A DNA stretch of 41,460 nt. It comes from Gemmatimonadota bacterium (GTDB lineage: Bacteria > Gemmatimonadota > Gemmatimonadetes > Gemmatimonadales > GWC2-71-9). The DNA is taken from the NCBI GenBank assembly GCA_004357415.1, contig SMVY01000029.1, positions 1 to 41,460 on the forward strand. Direction: 5' to 3'. The translations under genes and the position numbers were made by a program. Below, piece by piece: positions 17,853 through 26,924 of this stretch. Each line of letters begins with the position of its first letter. The first letter of the stretch is position 1. The notes beneath the pieces are model-generated. The model was not told the origin of the DNA and did no database searches. It saw only the letters and a program-made list of their open reading frames with translations.

Positions 17853-19148
17853 ATGACAGTCGTTCGCATCAAAGATCTGGGCTCCCATTCGCAGCAAACG
17901 GTCGTAGTCCGTGGCTGGGTCGTCACTACCCGGTCGAGCGGCAAGATTGCCTTCCTGGTTCAGCGGGACGGATCCGGTGAGGTCCAGGCCGTTTTCCTCA
18001 AGAAGGACATACCCGAAGAGGTCTGGCAGCGGTTCCAGTCCCTGACCCAGGAGACCTCGGTGGAGGTCACCGGGGTTGTCAGGCCGGACGATCGTGCCCC
18101 CGGCGGCTACGAGCTGACGGCGACCGACCTGACCGTCCTGGGGACCAGCGATGACTACCCCCTCACCCCTAAAGAACATGGGACGACTTTCCTCTTCCAA
18201 AATAGACACCTGTGGCTCAGAAATCGGCGTCAGGTCGCCATCGCCAAGGTGCGCCACGAGGTGATCCAAGCGTTGCGGGACTTCTTTTACGACCACGACT
18301 TCGTGCTGGTGGACACGCCCATCCTGACCGGCGCCATCGGCGAGGAAGCCGGCAATCTGTTTGCCACCGAGTACTTCGATCTGGGCCAGGCGTATCTGGC
18401 TCAGACGGGACAACTCTATGGTGAAGCCGCCGCCGCGGCGCTCGGTAAAATCTATTGCTTCGGGCCTACGTTCCGGGCGGAGAAATCCAAGACCCGCAGG
18501 CACTTGACCGAATTCTGGATGCTCGAGCCCGAGGTGGCGTTCAACGACTCCGACGACAACATGCGGCTGCAGGAGGAGATGGTCACCGCCGTCGTCAAAC
18601 GAGTGCTGGAACGATGCCGGGAACAACTCGACCAACTCGAACGCGACCTCGAGCCGCTGAGGGCCATCGACCTGCCGTTTCCCCGGGTGTCGTACACCGA
18701 GGCCGTCGACCAGCTCCGAGGCCTGGGGTCCGACATCGAATGGGGCCGCGATCTCGGTGGCGACGACGAAACCCTGCTGGCCCAGCAGTATGACCGCCCG
18801 GTGATGGTCTACAACTACCCCAAGGGCATCAAGGCCTTCTACATGAAGGTCAACCCCGATGATCCCCGCACGGTGCTGTGCAACGACATGCTGGCGCCCG
18901 AGGGGTATGGCGAGATCATCGGCGGATCCCAGCGCGAGGACGACTACGACACACTTCTCGCGCGTATCAAGGCCCAGGGCCTCGACCCCGAGTCCTACGG
19001 CTGGTACCTCGACCTGCGCCGTTACGGGACCTTCGTGCATGCCGGCTTCGGCCTGGGGATCGAGCGTTTCGTGGCATGGATCTGCGGGATGCCCCATATC
19101 AGGGAGTCGATCGCCTTCCCCCGGCAGATCCACCGGCTCTACCCGTAG
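17853..19148 (+). CDS. asnS: Asparagine--tRNA ligase
   Basis: Class IIb aminoacyl-tRNA synthetase of 431 residues. The N-terminal OB-fold anticodon-binding domain has VVVRGWVVTTRSSGKIAFL. The catalytic domain shows motif 2 in FRAEKSKTRRHLTEFWMLEPE (about residue 206, split by the usual loop) and motif 3 in GFGLGIERFVAWICG at about 397, ending HIRESIAFPR. These segments fit AsnRS better than AspRS. The start at 17853 agrees with the family N-terminus. No clear ribosome site is seen, and only 9 bp separate it from the divergent lipoprotein start; a TANNNT element at 17843-17848 may hint at a leaderless message. The last 10 bp overlap the convergent mazG. Confidence 0.93.
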   Translation: MTVVRIKDLGSHSQQTVVVRGWVVTTRSSGKIAFLVQRDGSGEVQAVFLKKDIPEEVWQRFQSLTQETSVEVTGVVRPDDRAPGGYELTATDLTVLGTSDDYPLTPKEHGTTFLFQNRHLWLRNRRQVAIAKVRHEVIQALRDFFYDHDFVLVDTPILTGAIGEEAGNLFATEYFDLGQAYLAQTGQLYGEAAAAALGKIYCFGPTFRAEKSKTRRHLTEFWMLEPEVAFNDSDDNMRLQEEMVTAVVKRVLERCREQLDQLERDLEPLRAIDLPFPRVSYTEAVDQLRGLGSDIEWGRDLGGDDETLLAQQYDRPVMVYNYPKGIKAFYMKVNPDDPRTVLCNDMLAPEGYGEIIGGSQREDDYDTLLARIKAQGLDPESYGWYLDLRRYGTFVHAGFGLGIERFVAWICGMPHIRESIAFPRQIHRLYP

Positions 19149-19909
19149 GGTGGTTCGCCAGCCTTTTCCCGCTCTTTGACCTCGTCCCAAATGGCATCGA
19201 GTTGGTCGAGGCTGGCATCGTGCAGGTCGAGCCCCCTGGTTTGCGCCATCGTTTCCACGGCCTCGAACCGGCGCCGGAACTTGCGGTTGGCGTGATCGAG
19301 AGCGGTCGTCGGTGGCACTCCCGCCTTGCGCGCCAAGTTGACGACCGCGAACAGGAGGTCGCCGACTTCCGCCGTGAGGGCTTGCTGCCGTGAGCCCCCC
19401 TCCAGTTCGGCTGCCACCTCACTGGTTTCTTCCCGGACCTTTTCCAGGGGACCCTCGGCATCGGGCCAGTCGAACCCGATGGCCGCCGCCCGCTCCTGGA
19501 GTCGTTGCGCCATGAGAAGCGGGGACAGCGTCGGCGGCAGCCCGGCAAGCATACCTCCGGTCTGCTCCTTGGCTTTGGATTTCTCCCACGATTCCGGAGG
19601 GCCCAGGTCGAAGAGATGGGGATGGCGCCGGTACATCTTCTGTTCCAGCGTAGTGGCCACGTCGTCGGCGGTGAACTCACCCAGGTCCTCGGCGATGACC
19701 AACTGGAAAGCGATGTTGAGCAGCAGGTCGGCCAGCTCTTCCCGGATGGCGGCGGGGTCGCCCCCGCCGAGGGCATCATCGAGTTCGAGGGTCTCCTCGA
19801 CCAGGTACGGGCGCAGGGTGTCCCTGGTCTGGGCCCGGTCCCAGGGGCAGCGCTCGCGCAGGTCCCGGACCACTGCCACAGCGCGTCCAAGCGCTGAATC
19901 TGTTTGCAT
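19139..19909 (-). CDS. mazG: Nucleoside triphosphate pyrophosphohydrolase MazG
   Basis: All-alpha NTP pyrophosphatase that hydrolyses non-canonical or excess NTPs to NMP and PPi. The 256 residues contain the tandem MazG arrangement. In the first repeat RERCPWDRAQT leads to the metal motifs EETLELDDAL and REELADLLLN; in the second repeat, EETSEVAAEL and EVGDLLFAVVNLAR. KYRRHPH is present here as MYRRHPHLF. The start is well supported by a strong GGAGGAG ribosome site on the minus strand (about 19915-19924). The gene converges on asnS with a 10-bp overlap and diverges from alr across 35 bp. Confidence 0.93.
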   Translation of the reverse strand: MQTDSALGRAVAVVRDLRERCPWDRAQTRDTLRPYLVEETLELDDALGGGDPAAIREELADLLLNIAFQLVIAEDLGEFTADDVATTLEQKMYRRHPHLFDLGPPESWEKSKAKEQTGGMLAGLPPTLSPLLMAQRLQERAAAIGFDWPDAEGPLEKVREETSEVAAELEGGSRQQALTAEVGDLLFAVVNLARKAGVPPTTALDHANRKFRRRFEAVETMAQTRGLDLHDASLDQLDAIWDEVKEREKAGEPPYG

Positions 19910-19932
19910 TTAGTCTCCTCCTCCGGTATCAT
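19904..19932 (+). promoter_or_regulatory. Candidate promoter for alr
   Basis: TTGCAT (19904-19909) and TATCAT (19927-19932) are separated by 17 bp in the mazG-alr divergent gap. The -10 is a 5/6 match, the -35 is weak. A start near 19939 would put the GTG start of alr at 19945 almost at the 5' end of the message. The spacer also contains the mazG ribosome site on the other strand. Confidence 0.4.
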
Positions 19933-19944
19933 ACGCGCCGTCTC

Positions 19945-21015
19945 GTGAGCACGTCAACTCCGCCTGCAGACCGGGCTTGGGCCGACATCGATCTGGCCGC
20001 ACTGGCCGCCAATGCGCGGACCGTGGCCGCCGTTTCAGGGGCCCGGTTGCTGCCAATGGTCAAGGCTGACGGGTACGGCCTCGGGGCCGTCCCGGTGGTC
20101 GAGGCGCTCGAGCCGCTCGACCCCTGGGGCTACGGAGTTGCCACGGTGGAAGAAGGCGCCACCCTCCGCTCGGCCGGCATTCGCCGGCCGATTGTGATCT
20201 TCACCCCCATGCAGCGGGACGAGGTCGACCCATGCCGGGCCCACGGCCTGCGGCCGGTCATCGCTGATGTGGATGGCCTAGAGGCCTGGACCAGCGGAAC
20301 CGACCAGCCCTTTCACGTGGAAATCGACACGGGAATGGGGCGGTCCGGGTTCCGCTGGGATGACGCCGAGGCGCTCGAGCGGTTGGGGAACGTGGCGAAA
20401 CGGCCTTCCTTCGAGGGGGTCTTCACCCACTTCCATTCCGGGCACGACCCGGACGCGTGCGGCCGCCAGTGGAGCAGGTTCGAAGCGGTGTTGGGCCGAC
20501 TCCCGCAACGGCCGAGTCTGGTCCATGCCGCCAACAGCGCCGCGGCGATGCAGGGGACGCGGTTTGCCGGTGATCTGGTCCGCCCGGGCATCTTTCTCTA
20601 CGGTGGTGCGGTCCCCGGCCATGTCCCCGAGGTGGTGGTGAAGTTGCGGGCACGAGTGGTGGCGGTGCGCCGGGTCGATGCGGGTGACACGGTGAGCTAC
20701 GACGCTGCCTGGACCGCACCCCAGCCGGTCACGGTGGCAACGCTGGCACTGGGATACGCCGACGGTCTCCCGCGCTCGCTGAGCGGCCGGGGCACTGTGG
20801 AGATAGACGGCCGGATCGTCCCTATCGTGGGGCGAGTGACGATGGACATGACCATGGTAGCCGCGCCCGGCTCGCTCCACCTGGGCGACGTGGCTACCGT
20901 GTTCGGGGGCCTGGTTTCGCTCGACCGTCAGGCAGTTGCAGCTGGAACCATTGCCTACGAACTGTTGACCGGCCTGGGTGACCGCGTGCAACGCCGCTAC
21001 GGGGGGACGACATGA
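19945..21015 (+). CDS. alr: Alanine racemase
   Basis: PLP-dependent interconversion of L- and D-alanine, supplying D-Ala for the MurF substrate. The GTG at 19945 gives 356 residues. The PLP lysine is K40 in LPMVKADGYGLG. The barrel continues with HVEIDTGMGRSGF, HFHSGHD, HAANSAAA and VRPGIFLYG, and the second catalytic base is Y252 in VSYDAAWTAP. The C-terminal beta domain has LGYADGLPR and GRVTMDMTMV, the latter differing from the usual GR-CMDQ-M but keeping the MD. The stop overlaps the ATG of the next gene. It is the first gene of a same-strand run that continues to comEC. Confidence 0.95.
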   Translation: MSTSTPPADRAWADIDLAALAANARTVAAVSGARLLPMVKADGYGLGAVPVVEALEPLDPWGYGVATVEEGATLRSAGIRRPIVIFTPMQRDEVDPCRAHGLRPVIADVDGLEAWTSGTDQPFHVEIDTGMGRSGFRWDDAEALERLGNVAKRPSFEGVFTHFHSGHDPDACGRQWSRFEAVLGRLPQRPSLVHAANSAAAMQGTRFAGDLVRPGIFLYGGAVPGHVPEVVVKLRARVVAVRRVDAGDTVSYDAAWTAPQPVTVATLALGYADGLPRSLSGRGTVEIDGRIVPIVGRVTMDMTMVAAPGSLHLGDVATVFGGLVSLDRQAVAAGTIAYELLTGLGDRVQRRYGGTT

Positions 21016-21290
21016 ATCCGCACTTCGCTTCGATTGTCCTTGGCCTGGCCCACCAGGCCAACACGGCGCTCGAGGGAACGCTCCCTCCCGGTGCGGCCGA
21101 ACACGGTGCAGGCGACGCCCGTCAGGTGGCTCAAACTCTCATCGACACTCTGGGCATGTTGGAGGAGAAGACGAAGGGGAATCTCGAGGCCGACGAAGTC
21201 CAATTGCTGAACGAGACTCTGGTCGCCCTTCGATTTCGCTTCGTCCAGCAGGGCCAGGCCGAAAAGGTTTCCGACGACGGTCAGGCGTGA
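21012..21290 (+). CDS. DUF1844 family protein
   Basis: A 92-residue protein whose ATG overlaps the alr stop (ATGA) and whose stop overlaps the deoB GTG (GTGA). It matches the DUF1844 pattern: an N-terminal FASIVLGLAHQANTALEG helix, then LIDTLGMLEEKTKGNLEADE and a final helix LLNETLVALRFRFVQ. Such proteins are short, all-helical and of unknown function, and often occur beside unrelated housekeeping genes. No signal peptide or membrane segment is seen. The tight packing suggests co-translation with alr and deoB but says nothing firm about its job. Confidence 0.82.
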   Translation: MNPHFASIVLGLAHQANTALEGTLPPGAAEHGAGDARQVAQTLIDTLGMLEEKTKGNLEADEVQLLNETLVALRFRFVQQGQAEKVSDDGQA

Positions 21291-22453
21291 GACGGGCCGC
21301 GATCATCGTGCTCGATGGCATGGGAGTGGGGCCGGCGCATGACACGTCGGCCTACGGCGATGCCGGGAGCAATTCGCTGGGCAACGTGGCCCGTGAGGTG
21401 GGGGGCCTGACGTTGCCGAACCTGGAGGCACTGGGCCTGGGGTATTGTGGGGACTTCGTCGGGATCGGGCGTCCGCCGTTGCGCCAGGCGGCAACCGGAC
21501 GATGCCAGCCGGCCAGTGCTGGGAAGGACAGTATCGCGGGGCATTGGGAGATCTGCGGGGTACTCCTCGACCGGCCCTTTCCCACGTTCCCGAGCGGCTT
21601 TCCCAGTGCCCTCCTCGACGAGTTCAGCCGGCGAACGGGCCGCGGTGTCCTGGCCAACGTTGCCGGCTCCGGAACGGCCCTGCTCGACGAGTTTGCTGCG
21701 ACCCATGTGGCCACGGGCGACTGGATCGTCTACACCTCGGCCGACAGCGTATTCCAGGTGGCGGCACACGAAGACATCGTACCGCTGGAGGAGTTGTACC
21801 GGGCGTGTGAGATCGCCCGTGAACTCACCGTGTCGCCGTGGGACGTCGCCCGGGTCATCGCCCGGCCGTTCCACGGTTCGGACGGGAACTGGGTCCGGAC
21901 CTCGGCGCGCAAGGATTTCAGTTTGGCTCCACCGAGCGCCACTTTGCTGGACCGGCTGGAGGAACGTGGCATTCCCCGCGTAGGTGTGGGCAAGGTGGAC
22001 GATCTGTTCGCGGGCCGCGCAATCACCAGCGTGCACACGCCGACCAATGCCGAGGCGTATGCCTTGGTGCGCGAAGGGCTACAGACGATGGACGAGGGTC
22101 TGTTGTTCGCCAATGTGATCGAATTCGATCAGACTTGGGGCCACCGGAACGACGTGACCGGATATGTGCGCGGCTTGGAGGAACTCGATCGGGTGCTGCC
22201 GGATCTGCTGGAACCCGTGAGGGCCGACGACCTCATTATGTTTACCGCGGATCACGGGAATGATCCGACGACGCCGTCGACCGATCATTCCCGCGAAGTG
22301 GTACCGATGCTTGCGTACGGGCCTAAGGTCATTCCGGTAGACGTGGGAGAACGGGTGACCTTTGCCGACATGGGGCAGACGGTCGCCGAGTTTCTCGGAG
22401 TGCCGCCGTTGGAGCACGGAACATCGTTTCTCGGGGAGATCTGGCGTGGATGA
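21287..22453 (+). CDS. deoB: Phosphopentomutase
   Basis: Interconverts (deoxy)ribose 1-phosphate and 5-phosphate in nucleoside salvage. The frame runs upstream through the previous gene, but the GTG at 21287 (GTGA overlap) gives 388 residues, normal for DeoB. The alkaline-phosphatase-superfamily metal sites are visible: IIVLDGMGVGPAHD at the N-terminus, GKDSIAGHWEICGV, SADSVFQVAAHEDIVP, and the C-terminal FTADHGNDPTTPSTDHSRE. It is followed with an 8-bp overlap by cytidine deaminase, making a coherent pyrimidine/deoxynucleoside salvage pair. Confidence 0.95.
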   Translation: MRRAAIIVLDGMGVGPAHDTSAYGDAGSNSLGNVAREVGGLTLPNLEALGLGYCGDFVGIGRPPLRQAATGRCQPASAGKDSIAGHWEICGVLLDRPFPTFPSGFPSALLDEFSRRTGRGVLANVAGSGTALLDEFAATHVATGDWIVYTSADSVFQVAAHEDIVPLEELYRACEIARELTVSPWDVARVIARPFHGSDGNWVRTSARKDFSLAPPSATLLDRLEERGIPRVGVGKVDDLFAGRAITSVHTPTNAEAYALVREGLQTMDEGLLFANVIEFDQTWGHRNDVTGYVRGLEELDRVLPDLLEPVRADDLIMFTADHGNDPTTPSTDHSREVVPMLAYGPKVIPVDVGERVTFADMGQTVAEFLGVPPLEHGTSFLGEIWRG

Positions 22454-22850
22454 CCCACTGGTAGCCTTGGCGCGGGAAGCCCAGGCCAAGGCGTATGCAC
22501 CGTACTCGGGGTATCGGGTCGGGGCCGCGTTGGAGGCGGATGACGGCCGGCTGTTCTCCGGGTGCAACGTGGAGAATGCGTCGTACGGCTTGTCCATCTG
22601 TGCCGAACGCGCCGCCGTGGCCGCCGCCGTGAGCCAGGGTGCCACTCGCTACCGGCGCTTGGTGGTGGTGACCGATTCCGATCCGCCGGCGTCTCCGTGC
22701 GGAGCGTGCCGCCAAGTGCTGGCCGAGTTCGGACTCGACCTAGAGATCTTGGCGGTGGGCCCAACGGGCGAGCACTCGTGGCGCCTCGGGGCCCTGTTAC
22801 CCGACGCCTTCGTCAGCGAACGGTTGACGAGTCGGCGGCCGGCCAATTGA
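22446..22850 (+). CDS. cdd: Cytidine deaminase
   Basis: Zinc enzyme converting (deoxy)cytidine to (deoxy)uridine. The GTG at 22446 lies inside the end of deoB and yields 134 residues, the usual size of the homotetrameric form. YAPYSGYRVGAAL, the substrate loop GCNVENASYG, the zinc and catalytic CAER motif, and the second zinc motif PCGACRQVLAEF are present in order. An ATG four bases later is out of frame. Together with deoB it channels nucleosides toward pentose phosphate. A short 10-bp gap precedes the next, unrelated envelope gene. Confidence 0.95.
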   Translation: MDDPLVALAREAQAKAYAPYSGYRVGAALEADDGRLFSGCNVENASYGLSICAERAAVAAAVSQGATRYRRLVVVTDSDPPASPCGACRQVLAEFGLDLEILAVGPTGEHSWRLGALLPDAFVSERLTSRRPAN

Positions 22851-22860
22851 GGATTTCCAC

Positions 22861-24114
22861 TTGAAGCTCGGACTGATTCGGTGGCCCGTCGGCATCGTGG
22901 TCGCCGTGAGCGCTCTTGCGTGCCAAAAGGAAATTGTGGCGCCGGGAGTGTGCCCCGAAACGTGCCCGGGGGGTAGCCCCAACTTTATCGACACGGTGCT
23001 GACCCCGGTCCTGGACATGGACAGTACCTACGTCGGCTACGTGCAGCCGGGGCAGGGCTTAACCCTGCTCGTGTCCGAAGGCGTACAGCTTTTCAACTCA
23101 CGCGCGGTGGTCAAGTTTCTCCCGGTCAGCGACTCGTTGCTGGTGAACGACACCTTGCGAACGTTCCAGGTGGACTCGGTGGGGGTCCGCATCGGCCTGT
23201 CGGCCAGGGACACCTCGGTCACCAACCTCGATATTCTGCTGTATCGGATACCGTCGGACGTGGATTCGACGGTGACGTTTGGGGATATCGAGCCGTTCCT
23301 GGCCGACAGTACCCTCATCGGCCGCATTGCCGTCGATGATACCATCTTCACCGACGTGTTTCGTCTGGTGGTGACCGACAGCGCCACGCTCGCCCTCTTG
23401 AAGCTGGCGCCGGCCGACAGCGGCGTGATGGCCATCGCCGTGGCGATGTCGGCCGCCCAGCCCTCGGGGATTTCCATCGGCAGCGTCGCCGCCGGGGGAT
23501 CGGGGCCACTGTGGCAGACGTTCGTCACCATCGACAGCATCGCGGACACGACGCTCCAGCAACGGACGATCAGCCGCATCGCGCAGTTCAATACCTTCGT
23601 CACCGAGAACCCGCTCCCGATCAACCTCGATTTCCTGACGGTGGGTGGAGCTCCGTCCGCGCGGTCGTTGCTCCGGTTCGATCTCACGTCGCGGCTCGGG
23701 TCACGGGATTCATCCCAGATCATCCGCGCCACGTTGAAATTGGTACCGACGGCCCCGATACCGGGGATTCCCAATGAAACGGCCACAGTGCGCGTGCGTG
23801 GCGTCCAGAGCGACGTCGGGGCCAAGTCGCCCCGGTGCGGCTTCAATGTCGGAAGCGTGTGTGGCAGCTGGATTGTCAGGGGGTTGATCCAAGCGCCCCT
23901 GGTGGTCGGGTCGAGTGATACGGTGTCGATCGAAGTCGGCGACCTGGTGCGGGGGTGGCAGGGTGAGAGAGGGTCGGCTCGAGCCCTGTTCCTGGATCTC
24001 GACCCCGAAGCCGCCAGCTTCACCCGTCCGGAATTCGGCTCGAGCCGGACCCCGGGATTCACCCCGATCATCGTGCTGACGTACGTTCTCCCCTTCCCGT
24101 TTGACGAGCGGTGA
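22861..24114 (+). CDS. Putative lipoprotein with DNRLRE-like domain
   Basis: The TTG at 22861, with GAGGA about eight bases upstream, starts a 417-residue protein. Its N-terminus looks like a lipoprotein signal (VVAVSALACQKE, Cys at about 21), although the lipobox is not canonical. The mature chain is rich in beta-forming residues. The C-terminal third has SARSLLRFDL, ATLKLVPT and VEVGDLVRGWQ-like segments, the pattern of DNRLRE-type surface domains; the first half may hold a second, more degenerate copy. Function is unknown. The last four bases overlap the outer-membrane barrel gene that follows, so the two are likely made together at the cell surface. Confidence 0.65.
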   Translation: MKLGLIRWPVGIVVAVSALACQKEIVAPGVCPETCPGGSPNFIDTVLTPVLDMDSTYVGYVQPGQGLTLLVSEGVQLFNSRAVVKFLPVSDSLLVNDTLRTFQVDSVGVRIGLSARDTSVTNLDILLYRIPSDVDSTVTFGDIEPFLADSTLIGRIAVDDTIFTDVFRLVVTDSATLALLKLAPADSGVMAIAVAMSAAQPSGISIGSVAAGGSGPLWQTFVTIDSIADTTLQQRTISRIAQFNTFVTENPLPINLDFLTVGGAPSARSLLRFDLTSRLGSRDSSQIIRATLKLVPTAPIPGIPNETATVRVRGVQSDVGAKSPRCGFNVGSVCGSWIVRGLIQAPLVVGSSDTVSIEVGDLVRGWQGERGSARALFLDLDPEAASFTRPEFGSSRTPGFTPIIVLTYVLPFPFDER

Positions 24115-25256
24115 TGATCCTTCGCGTTCTCGTGCTCGGTTCAGTCGTGCTGGGACTGCCCGCGGTTGGGTGGGGCCAGAGTTCGCAGTTCGGTATTCGC
24201 GGCTTGGGACTGCCTGGGCGCCATTTGTCCTCGCGCGCCACCGGGATGGGTGGGTCCATCGGCCTGTTCGATCCTGCCTCCGTTCAGGCAATGGCTCCCC
24301 TGACGAAGCTGGAAGGGCTGACCGTCGGGCTCGAGACGCTGCAGGAGTGGCGCCAGACCGTCAACCCGGGTGGGACGGGTGACGTTCGCAACAACCGATT
24401 CCCCCAGTTTCGAATCGGTGGCCCGATCCGACGGCTGCGCACCTGGCTGGGGGCGTCGGCCAGCACCTACACCAATAGCGACTTCGGTGTGGCGACCATC
24501 GATACCGTCATGATTCGGGGCGCGCCGGTCACGGTGGTCGACACCCTGGTCGGGTTGGGCGGCCTCAACGATCTCGCGTTCGGTGCGGGATACATGCTCA
24601 ACCGCCGATGGGCGGTCGGTGGGGCCATCCACCTCATCACCGGGTCCACCAGGAACCGGATCCGACGCGTGTTCGAGGATTCGTTGTTCCAGTCGTTCAG
24701 GGACTCGACCGAGATTTCGTTCGACGGCGTGGGCTTTTCGCTCAGTTTGATGGGCGATCTGACCCGAACGCTCTCTGTGGCGTTGCTCCTCCGCAGTGAC
24801 GGTAACGCCAACGTCACCGTCGATTCCACCGCCGCGGGACAGATCGACCTCCCCTTCACCATTGGCGCCGGTCTGACGTGGAGGCTGTCCCCGTTGCTGA
24901 CTATCGCGGGGCAGGGAACCTACCAGACGTGGTCAGCCGCCAACAGCGATTTCCTCGAGCGCGGAGGGCTCGGGGCATCCAACAGCTTCCAGGTGGCTTT
25001 TGGTGGAGAGTGGGGCTGGCGAGGGTCACCGACGGCATTGCCCGTCCGGTTCGGGGTGCGCTACGGGACGTTGCCGTTTCCGCTGGTGCCGGGCCCGCAA
25101 CCGACAGAAATCGCCGTGTCACTGGGAACGGGCCTCCGGTTCGGAAGCGGCAAAGCCAGCTTCGACGTGGCCGGCGAGTACGTCAAACGGGACCAGGGGC
25201 CCGACTGGCGTGAAACGTCGTGGCTGCTCACTGCTGGTGTGGAGATCCGGCCGTGA
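24111..25256 (+). CDS. Outer-membrane beta-barrel protein (OMPP1/PorV-like)
   Basis: 381 residues with a signal peptide (ILRVLVLGSVVLGLPAVGWGQ). The start is GTG 24111 (GTGA overlap) or the ATG three bases later. After the signal, RHLSSRATGMGGSIGLFDPAS resembles the start of FadL/OMPP1-type and PorV-like barrels, where a conserved Gly/Ala-rich stretch is followed by a presumed plug. The remainder alternates amphipathic strands with turns (for example LAFGAGYMLNRRWAVGGAIHL, VALLLRSDGNANV, VRFGVRYGTLPFP) and ends with a strand finishing in Pro rather than the usual aromatic. Substrate is not predictable. It is coupled to the preceding lipoprotein. Confidence 0.72.
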   Translation: MMILRVLVLGSVVLGLPAVGWGQSSQFGIRGLGLPGRHLSSRATGMGGSIGLFDPASVQAMAPLTKLEGLTVGLETLQEWRQTVNPGGTGDVRNNRFPQFRIGGPIRRLRTWLGASASTYTNSDFGVATIDTVMIRGAPVTVVDTLVGLGGLNDLAFGAGYMLNRRWAVGGAIHLITGSTRNRIRRVFEDSLFQSFRDSTEISFDGVGFSLSLMGDLTRTLSVALLLRSDGNANVTVDSTAAGQIDLPFTIGAGLTWRLSPLLTIAGQGTYQTWSAANSDFLERGGLGASNSFQVAFGGEWGWRGSPTALPVRFGVRYGTLPFPLVPGPQPTEIAVSLGTGLRFGSGKASFDVAGEYVKRDQGPDWRETSWLLTAGVEIRP

Positions 25257-25304
25257 CAGGCCCGCACTCGCCGGTACCCTCCCTTCGGCGGTATCTTTAA
25301 AGGT

Positions 25305-26614
<1,310 letters not shown>

Positions 26615-26618
<4 letters not shown>

Positions 26619-26911
26619 CTGGAATCGTTCTCCAAAACATGGTCGAAGAGCACGTCGTCGACGCCTACAGCAGCCTCGCCGGCCACTTTCCGAACTTCTG
26701 CGGCTGCGACACCTGCCGGGCCGACGTGCTGGTGTTCGCCCTGAACCGGCTACCCGCCAGGTACGTCGCTACCACAGAGGGCAAGGCGGTGACCGAATTC
26801 AACCTCGACAAAGATCAGATGCGCGCCACCATCGACGTCACCATGATGGACGGGTTCAAGAAGGTTGCCTCCGCACCTCGCTGCGGGAAGACCAAGCCAC
26901 AACTCCTCTGA
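26615..26911 (+). CDS. ComFB-like late competence protein
   Basis: 98 residues, ATG overlapping the miaB stop (ATGA). It has the ComFB pattern: N-M-EEHV helix near the start, a zinc-type CGCDTCRADVLVFALNRLPARYV segment (seen as CGCDTC at about 29-34, then the LNRLPARYV helix end), and a C-terminal helical tail. ComFB proteins are linked to competence in Bacillus and have been described as c-di-nucleotide-binding in cyanobacteria; which, if either, applies here is unknown. It lies 13 bp upstream of comEC, which supports a DNA-uptake link. Confidence 0.8.
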
Positions 26912-26924
26912 CCGGTGGGCCGGT

